Source of the DNA: Cordilura impudica
Taxonomy: Eukaryota; Arthropoda; Insecta; Diptera; Scathophagidae
Assembly (NCBI GenBank): GCA_963682025.1
Contig: OY821517.1
Span: 294,506,344 to 294,570,343 of the forward strand
Direction of reading: 5' to 3'
DNA length: 64,000 nucleotides
Part shown: positions 12,498-23,395 of the stretch, one piece after another
Position numbering within the stretch: position 1 is the stretch's first letter
Layout of the letters: every line of letters begins with the position of its first letter
The notes under the pieces: generated by a model
Told to the model about the DNA's origin: nothing
Database searches by the model: none
What the model saw: only the letters and a program-made list of their open reading frames with translations
Program-made: the position numbers and the translations under genes

Positions 12498-13506
12498 TTC
12501 ATATTTTTTGTTAACTGTCGCGTATAAAAAAAGTATTTTTTAAAGTATCCATTTTAATCATTTTAAATTAATCGTATTATTCGAAAAAATTTTAAATTTA
12601 TGCGTTTCCTTGATCTATCAAAAAAACCGTACAATTTGGATTATTTAAAAACTGCAAACTCAATAATATAACAGAATATTGTGCCAGCGTTATGGGAGTC
12701 TCCAATTAGTTTATTTGATATAAATTATGTTTTAATTTTATTTATTTATTTTTTTTTCGTATAATATTTATAATTTATTTTAAACTAATTAATTAGTTAG
12801 CTAGTTAACCACAAAAACCGCTCGAAACTGTAAAAATAAAAAATAAATAAACCACCACATTTAACAAAATAATTACTTTATACAAAAGTGTACTCCACAA
12901 CCATAAATGTATTTATGGTTTTAATTTTTTACACGTTTTTAGCCATATTCAACGTTATCGCCAGTGTTAGTTTCTATTTATACTTAATAACTTATTGTTA
13001 GTTTATAGTTTTACTTTAATTATGTGTTGTCAATTTGTGTCATTGTTTGGCAACATTTTGTCAATTTCAATCTGTATTGACCATAAACTTATTTTTGTGG
13101 CTTAAAAATGTCGAAAAAAAAATTTTAAATTGTATTAAAATTTATGAAAATAAAATGTTCTACAAGCAGGGGGGACAAATGAGGTTTTTGTTGCTGTTAT
13201 CTCAGATGAGATTATTGAATGAGGCTTAAATATTTATAATAGTAGTGATTGCAAGCAGAAAATCACAACTAATTTATAATTATAATTTTAAGTTAGCCCT
13301 CCATCAAATCACAGTTTGACAATATTGCGCTATGTATGCAAAAGAAGGGCAAAAACTTCGTATCATTTCTTAAGAAAGTACTTTTATAGAAATAATCTTT
13401 TCTTAAATAAGTACCTTCCCGTTAGAACTGTATTTTCGTAAAATATTTTATAAAAAGTACCTATATTTACTTGATAATTCATTTTCATAATTTCCCAATG
13501 GTACAA
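12498..13506. other. AT-rich stretch, no gene seen
   Basis: Very AT-rich, with TTTATTTATTT and TTAATTAGTTAG tracts around 12730-12800. No terminal repeats, protein motif or RNA gene are recognisable. Confidence 0.4.
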
Positions 13507-14526
13507 CCTATATACAGTATATAAAAATGAATCGTGGTTTGTTCGTCCGCTTAAAACTTGAAAACTGCAGGACCAAAAGGGATACTTTCTTCTGCGAGTT
13601 TGTTTTTAACTGCCACGAGAAGGTTTAGGAAAGAAGAAAAGTACAAAAAGTCTCAACAGATGGCGCTGTACGCGGTTATTCCATTTTAACATCATATATA
13701 TTGAGTACTATGAGAGGGAGAGCATTGTAAATCTGTGTGAGGCCATCTATTATTAATATGGATAGCCATACCGAAAATGGTCAGTATCGGATAAATAGGC
13801 GTGGTACCTCCCATACAAAATTAATTTTTAATATCATATATTGAGTACTATTTTATGTATAGCTTTGCAACTTTGTATGAGGGCATCTATTATTGCTGTG
13901 AGTTGCTGTTAGTAGCTGTGAGTAGCCGTTGTAAAAATTAACGTTATCGGAACAGTGGGCGTGGTAACTACAAAAAAAAATAACCACTCAATATCAGATG
14001 CAATATCATGACAGGGAGAGCATTGATACTTTCTGTGACGTCATTTGTTATTAGTGTAAGTACACCTGACGAAAATAGGCTGGATCGGATAAGTGGGCGA
14101 GGTACATCCCATACAAAGTACTGATTAAATATTATGCAAATATACCGAGTATAATGATAGGGAGAGCTTTGCAAGTTTGTGTGAGTTCATCTGTTATTTC
14201 TGTGATTAGCCCTGGCGAAAATGGGCGGGATTGGACAAGGGGGCATGTCACCTACCATATGAAATAAATTTTCAAAATAATAAAAGTATCTTAAATAATA
14301 TGAACGGGAAAGTGAAGATAATTTGTGTGAGTTCATGGGTTATTAGTGTGAGTTATTAGTGTGAGTGCTAAAATGGGCGGTTACTTCCATAAAAGTAATT
14401 ATTGAACTTTAATATATGGGATCGTTTTGAAGGAAAATGTTTAAGAGAAACGGCAATTTCAGCAGCATAGCAAAAATTTAAATTTATGCAATTTTCATTC
14501 AAGTTAATTGTAGTTAATTGTAATAG
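13507..14526 (+). mobile_element. Helitron-like repeat array, plus orientation
   Basis: Begins CCTATATACAGTATATAAAA followed by ATGAATCGTGGTTTGTTCGTCCGC, a typical insect Helitron 5' end in plus orientation. From about 13690 to 14400 the motif GGGCGTGGTACCTCCCATAC...ATTGAGTACTATGAGAGGGAGAGC repeats with roughly 130-150 bp spacing. This is the reverse complement of the family E monomer (GGTGCCACGCCC). The later units are diverged. I could not find the 3' hairpin/CTAG end. The downstream DD41D transposon starts at 14529 and may have landed in or near it. Confidence 0.6.
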
Positions 14527-14528
14527 TA

Positions 14529-15834
14529 ACGGGTGATTTTTTTGAGGTTAGGATTTTCATGCATTAGTATTTGACAGATCACGTGGGATTTCAGACATGG
14601 TGTCAAAGAGAAAGATGCTCAGTATGCTTTGACATTTCATCATGAATAGACTTACTAACGAGCAACGCTTGCAAATCATTGAATTTTATTACCAAAATCA
14701 GTGTTCGGTTCGAAATGTGTTTCGCGCTTTACGTCCGATTTATGGTCTACATAATCGACCAAGTGAGCAAACAATTAATGCGATTGTGACCAAGTTTCGC
14801 ACTCAGTTTACTTTATTGGACATTAAACCAACCACACGAATGCGTACAGTGCGTACAGAAGAGAATATTGCGTCTGTTTCTGAGAGTGTTGCTGAAGACC
14901 GTGAAATGTCGATTCGTCGCCGTTCGCAGCAATTGGGTTTGTGTTATTCGACCACATGGAAGATTTTACGCAAAGATCTTGGTGTAAAACCGTATAAAAT
15001 ACAGCTCGTGCAAGAACTGAAGCCGAACGATCTGCCACAACGTCTAATTTTCAGTGAATGGGCCCTAGAAAAGTTGGCAGAAAATCCGCTTTTTTATCGA
15101 CAAATTTTGTTCAGCGATGAGGCTCATTTCTGGTTGAATGGCTTCGTAAATAAGCAAAATTGCCGTATTTGGAGTGAAGAGCAACCAGAAGCCGTTCAAG
15201 AACTGCCCATGCATCCCGAAAAATGCACTGTTTGGTGTGGTTTGTACGCTGGTGGAATCATTGGACCGTATTTTTTCAAAGATGCTGTTGGACGCAACGT
15301 TACGGTGAATGGCGATCGCTATCGTTCGATGCTAACAAACTTTTTGTTGCCAAAAATGGAAGAACTGAACTTGGTTGACATGTGGTTTCAACAAGATGGC
15401 GCTACATGCCACACAGCTCGCGATTCTATGGCCATTTTGAGGGAAAACTTCGGAGAACAATTCATCTCAAGAAATGGACCGGTAAGTTGGCCACCAAGAT
15501 CATGCGATTTGACGCCTTTAGACTATTTTTTGTGGGGCTACGTCAAGTCTAAAGTCTACAGAAATAAGCCAGCAACTATTCCAGCTTTGGAAGACAACAT
15601 TTCCGAAGAAATTCGGGCTATTCCGGCCGAAATGCTCGAAAAAGTTGCCCAAAATTGGACTTTCCGAATGGACCACGTAAGACGCAGCCGCGGTCAACAT
15701 TTAAATGAAATTATCTTCAAAAAGTAAATGTCATGGACCAATCTAACGTTTCAAATAAAGAACCGATGAGATTTTGCAAATTTTATGCGTTTTTTTTTAA
15801 AAAAAAGTTATCAAGCTCTTAAAAAATCACCCGT
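14529..15834 (+). mobile_element. Intact DD41D Tc1/mariner transposon
   Basis: 1306 bp bounded by perfect 14-bp inverted repeats, ACGGGTGATTTTTT at 14529 and its complement ending at 15834, with similarity decaying inward. TA dinucleotides directly flank both ends (14527-14528 and 15835-15836), the target duplication expected of Tc1/mariner. It holds one uninterrupted transposase gene (14642-15727). Intact ends plus an intact gene make it the best candidate for an autonomous or recently autonomous element here. A relative with the same start (GGGTGATTTTTTAG) lies at 61756. Confidence 0.93.
14642..15727 (+). CDS. Tc1/mariner transposase, DD41D (rosa-like), intact
   Basis: 361-residue nuclear transposase that would bind its own inverted repeats and cut and rejoin the element at TA sites. 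Domains: an N-terminal paired helix-turn-helix DNA-binding region (about residues 1-130, with NEQRLQIIEFY and RRRSQQLGLCYST), then the RNase H-fold DDE/D catalytic domain. Visible catalytic residues are D159 (FSDEAHF), D252 (QQDGATCHTA) and D294 (TPLDYFLWG). Spacing from the second to the third is 41 residues, the DD41D signature; D289 in the same motif gives 36 and is the less likely third residue. VNKQNCRIW and VTVNGDRYR are conserved family blocks. The ATG lies 113 bp inside the left inverted repeat and the stop about 107 bp before the right end, as usual for such elements. No frameshift, stop or lost catalytic residue is visible. Current activity is not shown by sequence alone. Confidence 0.95.
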   Translation: MNRLTNEQRLQIIEFYYQNQCSVRNVFRALRPIYGLHNRPSEQTINAIVTKFRTQFTLLDIKPTTRMRTVRTEENIASVSESVAEDREMSIRRRSQQLGLCYSTTWKILRKDLGVKPYKIQLVQELKPNDLPQRLIFSEWALEKLAENPLFYRQILFSDEAHFWLNGFVNKQNCRIWSEEQPEAVQELPMHPEKCTVWCGLYAGGIIGPYFFKDAVGRNVTVNGDRYRSMLTNFLLPKMEELNLVDMWFQQDGATCHTARDSMAILRENFGEQFISRNGPVSWPPRSCDLTPLDYFLWGYVKSKVYRNKPATIPALEDNISEEIRAIPAEMLEKVAQNWTFRMDHVRRSRGQHLNEIIFKK

Positions 15835-15884
15835 TATTCAAAAAGGAAAAATAATCAACGGCGAGTACTGCTGTAACTAACTGC

Positions 15885-16165
15885 AGCATTTAAGGGACAC
15901 AATTAAGGAAATAAGGCTGCATTTGGCGAAAAAGAAAACGTTGTTCCATCAAGAAAAGGCACCAGTTCAAACGATCGGAATTAGCTCCCTCCGATTATTT
16001 TCTATATCCAAACTTAAAAAAATGCCTTGGTGGTAAAAGATTTGTCAACAATGAAGAGGTTGACTCTGCAGTTGATGGCTATTTTAAGTAGCTAGACACT
16101 ACTTTCTATAAACAGGGTACCGAAGCTGTTGAGTATTGCTGGAAAAAGAAAATAAAGAACATGTT
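15885..16165 (+). pseudogene. Mariner (DD34D type) transposase C-terminal fossil
   Basis: A broken reading in several frames gives LFHQEKAPVQT, then ELAPSDYFLYPNLKKCLGGKRF and NNEEVDSAVDGYF, then a segment like YKQGTEAVEYCWKK. The order and the SDYFxxPNLKKxLGGKRF block are those of the C-terminal half of mariner (DD34D) transposases, where the D of SDYF is the last catalytic residue. The upstream half is absent. A stop follows GYFK. It lies just downstream of the intact DD41D element but is a different subfamily. Confidence 0.75.
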
Positions 16166-16350
16166 TCCAAAATATATTGTGGTCAGATGGGGTTGTTATG
16201 GGACCGCTCTTTTGTATTATTTTCAAAGTTGAAAAATCGAGAAACTTGAAATGAAGAAAAGACTTTGTTTGACTTTCGTGCCTAAACTTTAACAAGATGT
16301 TATTATTAGCAATTATATAAGACTATAAAAATTAAACTATTTTTTTTTTC

Positions 16351-16720
16351 AGGTATGACCTGTCGAGCTTCGCTATGACTACCCGAGACTTATTGATATG
16401 TATGTTTTCATAATCAAATTTTCCCATGAAAATTTGATTGTGCAATTGTAATATTTTATTTTAATTATTTTATGTTTTATTTTAATGCTTGTTGTTATAC
16501 AATATTTTTTGTTTCTTCATTCGGTGAAAAAATTATCAGATTTTTCAGCGTTCCTACTTTGGAGCAGTAGGGTAGAAACACATTTAACGATTGGCCTTGA
16601 ATTAACAATAACTTTTGGCAATTTTTTATTTAAGCGATTTTTACTATGGTGGTTTTCGATTTTGGCGATTTTTGATTATTTCGATTTTAGAAATTTGTTC
16701 ACGCTTTGAAATTGCGAAAA
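16351..16720 (-). repeat. Fragment of Helitron family E
   Basis: Positions about 16490-16700 (TTATCAGATTTTTCAGCGTTCCTAC, then GATTGGCC, then the GCGATTTTT tract) parallel 53890-54130 and 49470-49650. An imperfect hairpin with a GAGCTTCGCTATGA core near 16365 recalls the E 3' terminus but lacks CTAG. There is no minisatellite here, so the copy is partial. Confidence 0.5.
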
Positions 16721-17682
16721 TTTATTTACCACTTCTTTCAAAAGCCAGTTCAAAAGGGAAAAAGTTTCCAGATATTTTTCAGCAAAAGTTGAAAAATTTA
16801 AATTTCTACATTTTAAAATAAGAAAAAAATCTTCAAAAAAACTTTATCATACAATTTTTTTTTTCTAAATTACTCATTATTTCACAGCCATTAAGGAGCC
16901 CAAAAATATATATATATATATAAGTATATATGTATATATCACCCACCAAACCAAACCACACACACAGTTTATTAACTCGTCTCAACTCAACACAACAATA
17001 TAATTAATTTAGTTTTACTCATTGAAATGCAAAAGTTAGATGCAGTCTCAAGAGCTGCAGCCCAACAGAAAAAGACCATTAGTGTCATTAGCACCCAATT
17101 ATGCTGTAAAAGATTGTTTTGCTTCAACGTGTTCTTTTGCTTAATTTAAAAAAACAGATATAAAACAAAACAAATGCCTCAAGTGTCTAAAAATTTCGGC
17201 AGTCTGCTTGTCTGCCGTTGCAACAAAACTAACCCGTTGCCAGACTTTGTAGAATGCAGAAGAATTTTTTGGCGCGTGTTATGGGTTGGAGTGTAGTGGT
17301 TTTGGTTTTTTGGTTTTTATTTTAATTTATTTGTTAAGCGCTGAACTTGAAAAAAGGGGCGTTTTACCGGAGGGCGCATTTACCGACTTAATTTGTACAG
17401 TGTTGCCTTCACCGAACCTACATACATACAAGTTAAAAAAAAAAAGATTTTCCACAAAACACATTTCAAAAGTAAATAGAGCATATTTCTCTTGTTTTGT
17501 TTTTTTTTGTTTTTTTTGTTTTTTGTTATAAAAGTAGTGGTTGGAGTTGTGTAGTGTTGCCTGTTGAGTTTGCTTAACAAATTGATGATAAATAATGCAA
17601 TCTTAAAAATAATTTATTTAAAAAGAAACAAAACGGTTTTACTTGTCTAACTTATAAAATGGTCACTATGGGCCAGAAGCTA
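16721..17682. other. No gene seen; includes simple repeats
   Basis: AT-rich sequence with a (TA)n run at about 16905-16925 and T-rich runs near 17500. An open frame at 17286-17531 is compositionally unusual, with aromatic-rich ends, and resembles no protein I know. It could be unique DNA. Confidence 0.35.
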
Positions 17683-18172
17683 ATGCTATGTTCACACGGA
17701 CAGCAAGATTCGCGGTTCGCTCTCTCATTCACGGTTCGCGCCTGAATCATGATTGAATCTACATGATTCGCCATACAAAATTTTGAGAGCGAATCTACTT
17801 GTTACAAAATGAACCTAGTAGTGAACCTAGAAACATTGAATGTCGTCTCCAAGTTTGATAAGAAATTATCGCTAGTTTATCTGCACTAGCTGTCAAATAT
17901 ATATAAACAAAGAAAAAACAAAAAATTAGTTTGTGCAATAAAATAAATAGAAACATTTAACAAATAAAAAATATATATTTACATATATATATTCAAATAA
18001 AAATGGAAAAAATTAAATAGTGAAACGTAATGTGTACAAGGATGTCATCAAATATTTGCACAAAAAGTATAAACGTCAAAATGAAACAAGAACACTCGTC
18101 TGAACACCAAGGTTCACAATCATGATTCAGAGAGCGAATCAAGTGGTTCATTTTGCCGTCTGAATATGCTAT
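17683..18172. mobile_element. MITE-like element with ~60-bp inverted ends
   Basis: The left end (ATGCTATGTTCACACGGACAG, then TTCGCTCTCTCATTC) pairs imperfectly with the reverse complement of the right end (TAGCATATTCAGACGGCAAA, then TTCGCTCTCTGAATC). Sub-motifs such as GATTCGCTCTCT and TGAATCATGATT recur inside. About 490 bp, noncoding. No clear target duplication, superfamily unknown. Confidence 0.55.
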
Positions 18173-18333
18173 AAGGCTATTTATGTAGATGTACCCTTGC
18201 GCGCAGAATAAGGACATGTACGTTAGATATTCTACAATCAGGTCAGTATAAGAATGAACGTGTAGGTCAGTACAACACATGCACCCCAAAAATAAGAACT
18301 TCTGCATCATTAGTTTTGTCAAGTTGGCTGCCA

Positions 18334-19072
18334 TTATAATTTAATGTCCATACGAATTTTTTTGCTCAAGGTGGATTTTTATCACTTTTTGTATATTTTA
18401 ACACGGTTATAACTCGGTAACCGTACGGAATATCTCTTTTCTGTCTGAAACAAAGTTATAGATATTGAATAGGAGAAAAAAATAAGCGGAACAAACCAGT
18501 TCCAGTGCCTTAAAAATCGCAAAAATGCCCATTTTCCCCATTTCAACTTTTTGCTAAATAACTGGATTACAAATCCACAAATATGCTGTTTTTTTTCTTT
18601 ATAAACTTTATTTTGCATGAAAATTCATCTCATAGAAAATATGAGATTTTTATTTGTTATCTATGCATGGAAATAAAAATAAGATCATTTTCAATTATTG
18701 TCAATTTTTGAACTCCACCAACAATCCTCCGCAAGCAATGCATCTAATTTTTCACCTTTGGATCAGTTTTCCATTGGCATGGTCACCTGGTTGAACCTCT
18801 CTCCTTGTTCGTCCGATTCCTGAGGTAATTGTGCCAAAAAGGCATCAATGGGGAAAAATGGAGGCAAAATGGGAACTTTTTATGGCACTGGAAGCACTTT
18901 TTTCGGGTAGGTTTGTTCCGCTTTGTTTTTCTCCTATTCAATATCTGCAACTTTGTTTCAGAGACAAAATAGATATTCCTTACGATTAACGAGTTATAAC
19001 CGTGTTAAAATATACAAAAAGTGATAAAAATCCTGCTTGAGCAAAAAAATTCGTATGGCTATTAAATTATAA
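18334..19072. mobile_element. Inverted-repeat element with ~210-bp arms
   Basis: The left arm from 18334 (TTATAATTTAAT...CCATACGAATTTTTTTGCTC, then ACACGGTTATAACTCG, then AGCGGAACAAACC) is matched by the reverse complement of the right arm ending at 19072. Identity is high over about 210 bp with small differences. The noncoding centre holds GCAATGCATC and a methionine-rich chance frame. The right end directly abuts Helitron B copy 1 at 19073. Superfamily unknown. Transcripts would form a long hairpin. Confidence 0.75.
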
Positions 19073-19448
19073 CTAGAGGATTCCAGCCCTCGAAATTCGA
19101 GTGCAAATTCTAGGAATTTTTTTTTTTCATTATGTAAAGACCCTAAAGTTATGCTAATCAATTATGGCCAATTCACAAATCAACACATAAAACAAACTCA
19201 TTTTTATTACAAACACATTAACAAATTTAATAAACACACACATAGCATTGTATAATTTTATGTATGTGTTAGTAGCAATTTTAAATGCAATTTACTCAAA
19301 CTAAACGAAAAAATTTACAAATCTGTAAATCTGCAAGACGGCTAAAAAGAAATACCTTTCAAATAATATACGTTTGGTCAAAATCGGGATAAAACGGTAG
19401 AACAAAACATCGGTCACAAAAAATCGCCAAGCCTATTAATATTATAGA
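19073..19448 (-). mobile_element. Helitron family B, copy 1
   Basis: On the minus strand it starts A|TCTATAATATTAATAG at 19448 and ends with the palindrome CTCGAATTTCGAG, a short spacer and CTAG|T at 19073. These are canonical non-autonomous Helitron termini, shared by the copies at 24179, 25833, 44209 and 50946. About 375 bp, no gene. The next-to-terminal sequence here is altered (CTCTAG in place of CTGCTAG). Confidence 0.88.
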
Positions 19449-21015
19449 TGGCAGGCAACTTGACAAAACTAAAGATGTAGAAGTTCTTGTTTTTCGGGCT
19501 ACTTTCAGTTGCAATTCTCAGAATTGAGTTCCAAATCAATTTGCTGAAAAATGTTGTACTCTGTAAGTACTGGCCATCTGAATTAGGCGGTTTGGCAAGG
19601 ATATGATCTTAATGTTTCCTACCCGGTGTAAGTAGCACTGCTTCATGTAGGGAAAAAAAGTTAGCAGAATATCAAAATTGTGAAACGAGCGTGGCCTAAA
19701 TACACCTTAAGATAAACTAAATTACCTCTAAGTAGGTGTAGAATGGCCATCTCGAAGCGAATACCTCTGTGACAGGTCATTTGCTGATCGACGAACACGC
19801 GGAAAGACCATCACTTCAGTACAATGATAACCGTATAAATTGCTGAACACATGACAAACTTTTGAACAGCCCTATCTGGGATATTGGACACATAAGTAGG
19901 TGATAGAATCCACTCTCTTTATCTTTCAGGTCGGAATGAAAGTACTTCGTGGTTTGCACGACAACGTCACTGGATTGTATTTGATGTTACACAGGGATTG
20001 AACTGTAACTAAATTGAACAGACTACCTTTCCAAAAGAAATACAAAAGATATTTGGCTCTATCATAAAAAGCAATTTACTCTACAATTTACCCTGGCAGC
20101 CCAAGAACTATTGAAAGTGGATTTCTATTTAAGTGCATATCAGAAAACACCAGAGAAGCTAAAGGATGGTGTGGTTCTAGCTCATATAAAACCAAACAGA
20201 TCTCGGAAGAATTTAGACCAATGCTGCGAATGGAAGAGGCGTGGTTTCATCTGCAAAAATCTTGCGTCGACCATTAGTGATAAAATCTGTCGTACGGCAC
20301 TCTCCACTGTTTACTTTAAAAAATCGTTCGACAATCAGGCTCATACAGTGATATGGAAAGTGCTCACCATCAAGACGGTTGCTGAGAAGCTCATTCCACT
20401 GATCTAGAGTCTCTTCTATATTGTAAGCTGTCGTTATTGACAAACCAAATACTAGGAATGTATAATGCCGCCTCTCGTATTAAATATTGGTATTTAATAT
20501 TAGACGCTGTAATTCATAAGTCTAATAGACTCAGCAACGTCTTTTTGATCTTGACTATGGGTATATCGTAATTCTTCTGACGCACATTTACCCAAATATG
20601 TCAGTTTAAAATAAACATACCACAGCCCAACTATGTCTGTAAAGTTTAAAACTGACAAGAATTTTATACTTTTAACCGATTTACAATCAAAAAAATTTTT
20701 TTTACCATGAAACTCTAAATTCGGTGACATTAAATTGTTGGAGTAGAAAAAAATTTTCGAATGGAATGTATTTTTTATTATCAACCGATTTACACTAAAA
20801 ATTGCATTTATTTCTGGGTTTCATTTTTAACAGGAAATTAAGATCGTCTAAGAACGCATCAATGTCTTACCAGAAATAATATGACGTGCATTTTTGGAAA
20901 TCCAAACAAAAATATTTTTGATGGACAGCAAAAGCTTATTTTTTCCATTTTTAAAATATTTTAAATGTCAGTGAATGCAAAAGGTAATTACATCACTTAC
21001 ATGCATTCATATAAA
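19449..21015. other. No supportable gene
   Basis: A more GC-balanced stretch than its neighbours (about 19560-20420) with scattered open frames. The best (20111-20407 plus, 20213-20443 minus) overlap on opposite strands and neither resembles a known domain. It may be an eroded retroelement, but I see no reverse transcriptase, protease or terminal repeat. Confidence 0.35.
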
Positions 21016-21318
21016 CTAGCAGATTCTAGCCCTCGAAATTCGAGTGCAATTTCTAGACGGCTTTATTTTGCAACTTAGCCAATTCACAAACCAACACTAA
21101 CATTAACATTAACATTAACAAATTTAATAAACACACACATAACATTGTAAAATTTTATGGATGTGTTAGTAGCAACTTTAAATGCAATTTACTCAAAACA
21201 CATGAAAAAATTTAAAAATCTGTAATTCTGCAAAACGGCTAAAAAGAAATACCTTTCAAATAATACACGTTTGGTCAAAATCGGAATAAAACGGTAGAAC
21301 AAAACATGGGTCACAAGA
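21016..21318 (-). mobile_element. Helitron family B, copy 2 (5'-truncated)
   Basis: The 3' terminus with CTAG at 21016 and the CTCGAATTTCGAG palindrome is present. The sequence follows the family to about 21318 and is then replaced by unrelated DNA, so the TCTATAATATT start is missing. It carries a small internal expansion, CATTAA repeated near 21097-21115. Confidence 0.8.
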
Positions 21319-21682
21319 GACGGAGTACGTGCAAAAAACTAGTTAATTTCATGAAAAGACAAACTAAAAGCCGTGATTGAAGCCAAAGGTGGCCATACCA
21401 AGTAATAATTATTATACTTTGTTATTTCTATTTAATTTTTTTCATATAAGCGTGCGAAGTAAAAACATTTTCTGAAGCTTCTTTTATTTTTCTTATAATT
21501 TTAACTTATAGCAAACTCAATATAAAAAATGTATATAAAATAATTTCCAATGTATTTATATACGGAGAATTACAAAATAACTGTAAATACTACACTGTAC
21601 GATTTTAAGTGCCTCTCACTCTACATTTAACACTTTTTTAAAATCGCCTAGGAGAAAATTATTATCAGCAGAGAAACAAAGA

Positions 21683-21787
21683 AAAAAGAAATACCTTTCA
21701 AATAATATACGTTTGGTCAAAATCGGGATAAAACGGTAGAACAAAACATCAGTCACAAGATATCGCCTAGCCTATTAATATTATAGC
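21683..21787 (-). repeat. Helitron family B 5'-end fragment
   Basis: About 105 bp matching the 5' terminal part of family B (ACGGTAGAACAAAACATC and CTATTAATATTATAG), with the terminal TC changed. It could be the missing end of the copy at 21016-21318, separated by about 360 bp of other sequence. Confidence 0.7.
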
Positions 21788-22019
21788 TATATTTATGTAT
21801 GTATTATCCATAAAGTATGATTTTCAAAATTAATTTTCTCTTATTAGAATGGCTGCAATAATTTCAGCGTACACAACCAAATAACAGGAACGCCATGTGC
21901 TGTTGAAAGGTATAGTGGAGTCCTGGGGCGGTCTTTAAAAAAATGTTAATTTTTAAAATTCGTACATGTAACTCAAGACAAAGAGTATTTTAAAAATAGG
22001 CAGTTTTTCACCATGTGTG

Positions 22020-22418
22020 AAAGTGGAAGATCGCTTTCTAAGAAGAAACGAAAGAGTAGTGTCGAACAGAATAGCAAAATAAAAGAAGCAAATTTCTGCT
22101 GCACCAAGGAAAAAAACTAAGGCGTCATTTCTTTCCCGCATGGTCTATGAAAATAACGAGATTTGTATTAACATGGTCCCGAAACTTAATATATTTAAAG
22201 AAGATACTATCGATGACAAATTGTCAGATATAGTGTCTTCTAATAATGAAGGTAAAGGTAAGACTTCAAATATTGTTCTTCTGCCTTGTAAACACCTCAA
22301 GATATGAAATGAATGCATTCGTAAATTATATGCCGACGCAATCTGAACTGGTTTAAAAAATTTCAACTGCCCTTATTGCCGAGATATAGTTGAAAATTCT
22401 ATGCAAATCTTTAGATGA
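22020..22418 (+). pseudogene. RING-finger-like C-terminus, broken
   Basis: From an ATG at 22140 the frame ends SNIVLLPCKHLKI, stop, NECIRKLYADAI, stop, TGLKNFNCPYCRDIVENSMQIFR, stop at 22418. NIVLLPCKHL...NECxxK...CPYCR is the second half of a RING zinc finger of the IAP/MIB C-terminal type, a domain used by E3 ubiquitin ligases. The two internal TGA codons and the absence of the first cysteine pair show that it is broken or that the first half lay in another exon. A basic segment (SKKKRKSS) is readable just upstream in a different frame. Origin could be a processed host gene or a TE-carried RING protein. I cannot tell which. Confidence 0.6.
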
Positions 22419-22467
22419 TAAAGTAATTATTATTTTTAATGAAAGATATATGAAATATTTTATTTTA

Positions 22468-22960
22468 TTACACAAGGGAACAAGGTTTTTGTTGATTAAG
22501 AACTAAAGGTTGTTTTTAAAGTTACTTGGGACACGCAATCCACATCTGCGCTTGATTTTTTTCCGATCAGCTCGACCATTATGCCCAAAATTAAGGCACT
22601 TCCACTACATATATTGGAATAACTTTAAAATGTTTCACCATCTTTAGTTAAAAATAAATTAAAAACTCGTGAACAATATTATCTTTAAGACGTGCTTACA
22701 TTGGTTTTAAATTTGCCCAGTAGTTTCAGAGATACGATTATCGTTGAAGATTTGATAAAAAAAAGAACAACTTAAAAAAAAATTTTTCCTTTAAAAATTT
22801 ATAAAATAAAATGCGATAAAAGTTACAGTTTTGGTCTAAAAACATATAGCTAAACATATTTCGAATGAAATGAGTTTTATTTTATTGAGAAAACTGAATT
22901 GTTAAAAATCGCGATTTCCATAAAAAATAACATTTTTCAATATGTCTGTGTTTGCTGCTG
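22468..22960 (+). repeat. Partial copy of ACACAAGGGAAC element
   Basis: Starts ACACAAGGGAACAAGG and follows the element at 25386-25827 in blocks (TTTTTGTTGATTAAGAACT, GCACTTCCACTACATATATT, GTTTCAGAGATA). Similarity fades after about 22760 and no right terminus is visible. Confidence 0.6.
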
Positions 22961-23014
22961 TTCTACAATCATAACTTCTTTTAATTTTAATTTTTGATGT
23001 GTAAATTTCTATTT

Positions 23015-23372
23015 CACAATACAATCACAAAAACAGCGTAACACAAATCGGTGAGAGCTGTAACACAAATCGGTGTGTGACTTATGATTGTATTGGTGAA
23101 AAAATTATGACATAAAATAGTTTTTTATGCCACTTTTTTAAAAGCGTCATCTATGTATCACTTATATGCGTTTATATTGGGATATTTTTTAACGTTTTAC
23201 AGCAAAGGGTTGTTGAATTAGCTGAAACAGTTTTTGCTATAAGTGATGCATAGATGACGCTTTCTGTTTGATTTAAAAAAATGACATAAAAAAATCTTTA
23301 ATTACTAGATGTTTACACATCTCCCCTGTGATCGGACTCGCATGATTTTTTCTTTACAAAATAATAAAGTAA
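23015..23372. mobile_element. MITE family D, copy 1
   Basis: Runs from CAATACAATCACAAAAAC to ATGTTTACACATCTCCCCTG and recurs, split by an insertion, at about 55368-56822. It has internal inverted repeats: GCGTCATCTATGTATCACT near 23150 pairs with AGTGATGCATAGATGACGC near 23245. No coding region. Exact ends are uncertain because the flanks also look alike. Confidence 0.65.
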
Positions 23373-23395
23373 AATATTTAGAGATTTTTTTAATT

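Noticed and set aside
20111..20443. Overlapping frames of 98 and 76 residues on opposite strands
   Set aside because: No recognisable motif, no splice or start context, and mutual overlap; not supportable as a gene.
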